This document shows positions 13,240 to 15,234 of a stretch of DNA of 15,234 nt, piece by piece (within the stretch, counting starts at the first letter, position 1; every line of letters starts with the position of its first letter). Source of the DNA: Chloroflexota bacterium (GTDB taxonomy: Bacteria > Chloroflexota > Dehalococcoidia > GIF9 > UBA5620); the NCBI GenBank assembly GCA_026389735.1, contig JAPLHH010000109.1, forward strand, positions 1 through 15,234, in the 5' to 3' direction. The translations under genes and the position numbers were made by a program. The notes under the pieces are model-generated. The model saw only the letters and a program-made list of their open reading frames with translations, did not search any database and was not told the DNA's origin.

Positions 13240-13677
13240 ATGCCGACAGTCAATCAATTAGTTCGAAAAGGGCGGCGGAAAACTGGTAAGCGAACCAAAG
13301 CTCCAGCGCTGGGTATTACTTACAACGCCCTGAAGAATGTGGTTCGGCGAGGTCAGAACTCGCCACAGAAGCGCGGGGTTTGCGTTCAAGTCAAAACTAT
13401 GACCCCTAAGAAGCCCAATTCCGCCTTGCGTAAAATCGCCCGCGTGCGGTTGACCAACGGTATTGAAGTCACCGCTTATATACCTGGCGAAGGCCATAAT
13501 TTGCAGGAGCACTCTGTGGTGCTTATCCGTGGTGGCAGGGTGAAGGATTTGCCCGGGGTTCGATATCATATTATTCGGGGTGCTCTGGATACTGCCGGCG
13601 TGGAGAATCGCCAGCAGGGGCGTAGCAAATATGGGGCTAAGCGAGGCAAAACAGTCAGGGTTGCGGGGGAGGAATAA
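13240..13677 (+). CDS. rpsL: 30S ribosomal protein S12
   Basis: S12 lies at the decoding centre of the 30S subunit and governs accuracy. The 145-residue protein begins [12 protein letters not shown] and contains the conserved [11 protein letters not shown] at 55-65 and [14 protein letters not shown] at 97-110. Lys58 and Lys102, matching E. coli K43 and K88, are both present, so the common streptomycin-resistance changes are absent. Between PAL and SPQKRGVC there is a stretch roughly 15-17 residues longer than in E. coli, as in Firmicutes S12. The ATG at 13240 has AAGGA nine bases upstream; the frame is open back to a TAA at 13141, but the upstream part lacks a ribosome binding site. First gene of the str operon; its stop directly abuts rpsG. 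Confidence 0.98.
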   Translation: MPTVNQLVRKGRRKTGKRTKAPALGITYNALKNVVRRGQNSPQKRGVCVQVKTMTPKKPNSALRKIARVRLTNGIEVTAYIPGEGHNLQEHSVVLIRGGRVKDLPGVRYHIIRGALDTAGVENRQQGRSKYGAKRGKTVRVAGEE

Positions 13678-14148
13678 ATGCCAAGGCGAATTAGAGTACC
13701 GAAAAGACAAACACCTCCTGACCCAAAATACGGAAACGTTACTGTGGCTATACTCATCAAAAAAATAATGTTGGGTGGGAGGAAGGCCACAGCCGAGCGG
13801 ATTGTTTATGATGCTATGGATTTGGTTAATAAGAAATTAAGTACAGAACCTCTGGCGGTTCTTGACCAGGCACTTAAAAATGCTACTCCCGCACTTCAAG
13901 TAAAATCTCGGCGTGTCGGTGGTGCTACTTATCAGGTGCCAGTTGAGCTTGAAGCCGCACGCGGGCTATCTCTGGCTATGCGCTGGCTGATCAGCTACGC
14001 TAAAGCCCGTAGTGGTAAATCTATGGCGGAGAAATTAGCAGCGGAGATTGTAGATGCCTCTCAAGGGCAGGGGGCAACTATCAAGAAACGTCAAGATACT
14101 CATAAGATGGCCGAGGCAAATAAAGCTTTTGCTCATTATCGATGGTAA
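13678..14148 (+). CDS. rpsG: 30S ribosomal protein S7
   Basis: S7 nucleates assembly of the 30S head by binding the 3' domain of 16S rRNA and contacts the E-site tRNA. At 156 residues it has the usual family length. Recognisable segments are the basic N-terminus, LPDPKY-like PPDPKYGN, the [14 protein letters not shown] helix region, [14 protein letters not shown] near 78-91, [15 protein letters not shown] and the C-terminal [24 protein letters not shown] end. It starts directly after the rpsL stop codon (TAAATG), with GGGGGAGGA upstream as ribosome binding site, so translation is coupled. In E. coli S7 represses its own operon translationally; whether that occurs here is not visible. Confidence 0.98.
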   Translation: MPRRIRVPKRQTPPDPKYGNVTVAILIKKIMLGGRKATAERIVYDAMDLVNKKLSTEPLAVLDQALKNATPALQVKSRRVGGATYQVPVELEAARGLSLAMRWLISYAKARSGKSMAEKLAAEIVDASQGQGATIKKRQDTHKMAEANKAFAHYRW

Positions 14149-14207
14149 CTACAGCAGGAATTAAGTCCCAACAGCCCAAAAAAGCGGTTGGTATAGGAAA
14201 CAATGTC

Positions 14208-15234
14208 ATGACCCGGACTTTTCCTTTAGACAAGGTGCGGAACATAGGCATCATTGCCCACATTGATGCTGGCAAGACAACTGTTACTGAGAGGATTTTG
14301 TTTTATACAGGCCGCACCTACAAGGTTGGTGCGGTGGATGAAGGGACGGCGGTGATGGATTGGATGGAACAGGAGCGGGAACGCGGGATTACTATCACCG
14401 CTGCAGCTACGACTTGTCGTTGGCAGGAACACCGCATAAATATCATTGACACGCCGGGGCATGTCGATTTTACTGCTGAAGTCGAGCGCAGCCTTCGGGT
14501 CCTGGATGGTGGGGTGGTGGTGCTCGATGCTGTGGCCGGGGTTGAAGCCCAGTCGGAGACAGTATGGCGGCAGGCGGATAGATATCGTGTACCCAGGATT
14601 TGCTTGATCAACAAGATGGACAGGGTTGGTGCTGATTTCTATCACACTGTGAATATGATTGAGGAACGGCTGCGAGCTAAAGCTATACCGATACAGTTGC
14701 CCTGGGGTAGGGAAAATCAGTTTAAGGGGCTAATAGATTTAGTAGACAAGAAAGCCTGGTTGTTTTCGGACGACGTTAATGTTCCGCCGGCGGAGTCGCC
14801 GATTCCGGAAGAAGAGAGAGAAGAGGCGGCCAGACGTAGACAATCATTGATTGAGAGACTAGCCGAGAATGATGACCATTTGATGTTACTTTATGTTGAA
14901 GGTGGAGAAATTCAAAGCGGTCAGATTAAGGCTGCCATAAGAAGATTAACTTTGGCTAATCGGATAGTGCCCGTACTTTGCGGCACTGCGTTGAGGAATA
15001 AGGGAATACAGCCCCTGCTCGATGCAGTTGTTGATTATCTGCCTTCGCCATTGGACGTACCGCCGCTAAGTGTTATCGATTTGCAAACTGGTGAGGCGGA
15101 TGTTCGGCAGGCCAGCGATGACGCTCCATTTTCATCTTTGGCTTTTAAGGTGGTCGCTGACCCCTTTATGGGTAGATTGGTTTATTTTCGCGTTTATTCA
15201 GGCAAAGTCAAAGCGGGAATGCAAATCCTCAATT
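14208..15234 (+). CDS. fusA: Elongation factor G, N-terminal part (partial, cut by window end)
   Basis: EF-G is the GTPase that moves tRNAs and mRNA through the ribosome after peptide-bond formation. The first 342 residues are visible and the frame is open to the window end. Domain I has G1 AHIDAGKT at 17-24, switch [12 protein letters not shown] near 59-69, G3 DTPGHVDF at 81-88 with catalytic H85, and G4 NKMD at 135-138. The G' insert covers about 160-255, and [11 protein letters not shown] leads into domain II. I choose the ATG at 14208 because AGGA lies nine bases upstream and it gives the normal [14 protein letters not shown] start. An in-frame ATG at 14142 overlaps the rpsG end and would add 22 residues without a ribosome binding site. 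Third gene of the str operon. Confidence 0.97.
   Translation, partial: MTRTFPLDKVRNIGIIAHIDAGKTTVTERILFYTGRTYKVGAVDEGTAVMDWMEQERERGITITAAATTCRWQEHRINIIDTPGHVDFTAEVERSLRVLDGGVVVLDAVAGVEAQSETVWRQADRYRVPRICLINKMDRVGADFYHTVNMIEERLRAKAIPIQLPWGRENQFKGLIDLVDKKAWLFSDDVNVPPAESPIPEEEREEAARRRQSLIERLAENDDHLMLLYVEGGEIQSGQIKAAIRRLTLANRIVPVLCGTALRNKGIQPLLDAVVDYLPSPLDVPPLSVIDLQTGEADVRQASDDAPFSSLAFKVVADPFMGRLVYFRVYSGKVKAGMQILN

Noticed and set aside
13258..13710. 150-codon open frame on the minus strand
   Set aside because: It is antisense to rpsL, whose protein is highly conserved; no gene features are visible.
14142..14207. N-terminal extension of EF-G from an ATG overlapping rpsG
   Set aside because: No ribosome binding site, and the extra 22 residues are not typical of EF-G; the ATG at 14208 fits better.
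1..15234. Mobile elements, CRISPR arrays, toxin-antitoxin or defence systems
   Set aside because: No transposase, integrase, regularly spaced repeats, attachment-site duplications or defence-type proteins were found; every long gene is a recognisable housekeeping gene apart from the TPR protein.

Overview
The window is bacterial core chromosome that appears to span the replication origin. The gene set is housekeeping: both gyrase subunits, dnaA, obgE, nadD, fmt, mazG, aspartate kinase, a tRNA and the start of the str ribosomal operon. I see no phage, insertion sequence, CRISPR or defence genes. The order dnaA - (origin) - obgE - nadD - gyrB without dnaN or recF, the A/Ala-type GyrA, the Firmicutes-like S12 insertion, the archaeal-type phosphoglycerate mutase-like gene and several TTG starts best fit a member of the Chloroflexota, probably Dehalococcoidia. 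That placement is inferred from protein character and gene order, not from a database search.

Left part (1-7511), mostly minus strand: the 5' half of gyrA, preceded by a TPR protein gene; a small NifU-type Fe-S scaffold gene on the plus strand; a minus-strand pair of a phosphoglycerate mutase/proposed homoserine kinase gene and lysC; tRNA-Pro(CGG) on plus, nearly touching the 3' end of mazG; a membrane zinc peptidase with its own terminator; and fmt. Two related palindromic intergenic repeats lie at 1783-1843 and 4681-4734.

Centre (7512-9254): fmt and dnaA are divergent, with back-to-back promoters whose -35 boxes form a perfect inverted repeat. Downstream of dnaA, a 189-bp gap holds several near-consensus DnaA boxes followed by an AT-rich stretch, so it is the best oriC candidate. 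Gene orientation and C/G strand composition both switch near it.

Right part (9255-15234), mostly plus strand: obgE (without a C-terminal OCT domain) overlaps nadD by 10 bp; gyrB is convergent on the minus strand; a 375-bp intergenic region carries tandem promoters for rpsL-rpsG-fusA, with fusA cut by the window end.

Functionally the window joins replication initiation and topology (dnaA, oriC, gyrA, gyrB), translation (fmt, tRNA-Pro, rpsL, rpsG, fusA, obgE), cofactor and nucleotide-pool maintenance (nadD, mazG, nifU-like) and aspartate-family amino-acid synthesis (lysC with the mutase-like gene). I found no clearly novel multi-gene system. The most interesting signals are the origin, the internal lysC start, the leaderless-looking fmt promoter, the shortened Obg and the dispersed palindromic repeats.
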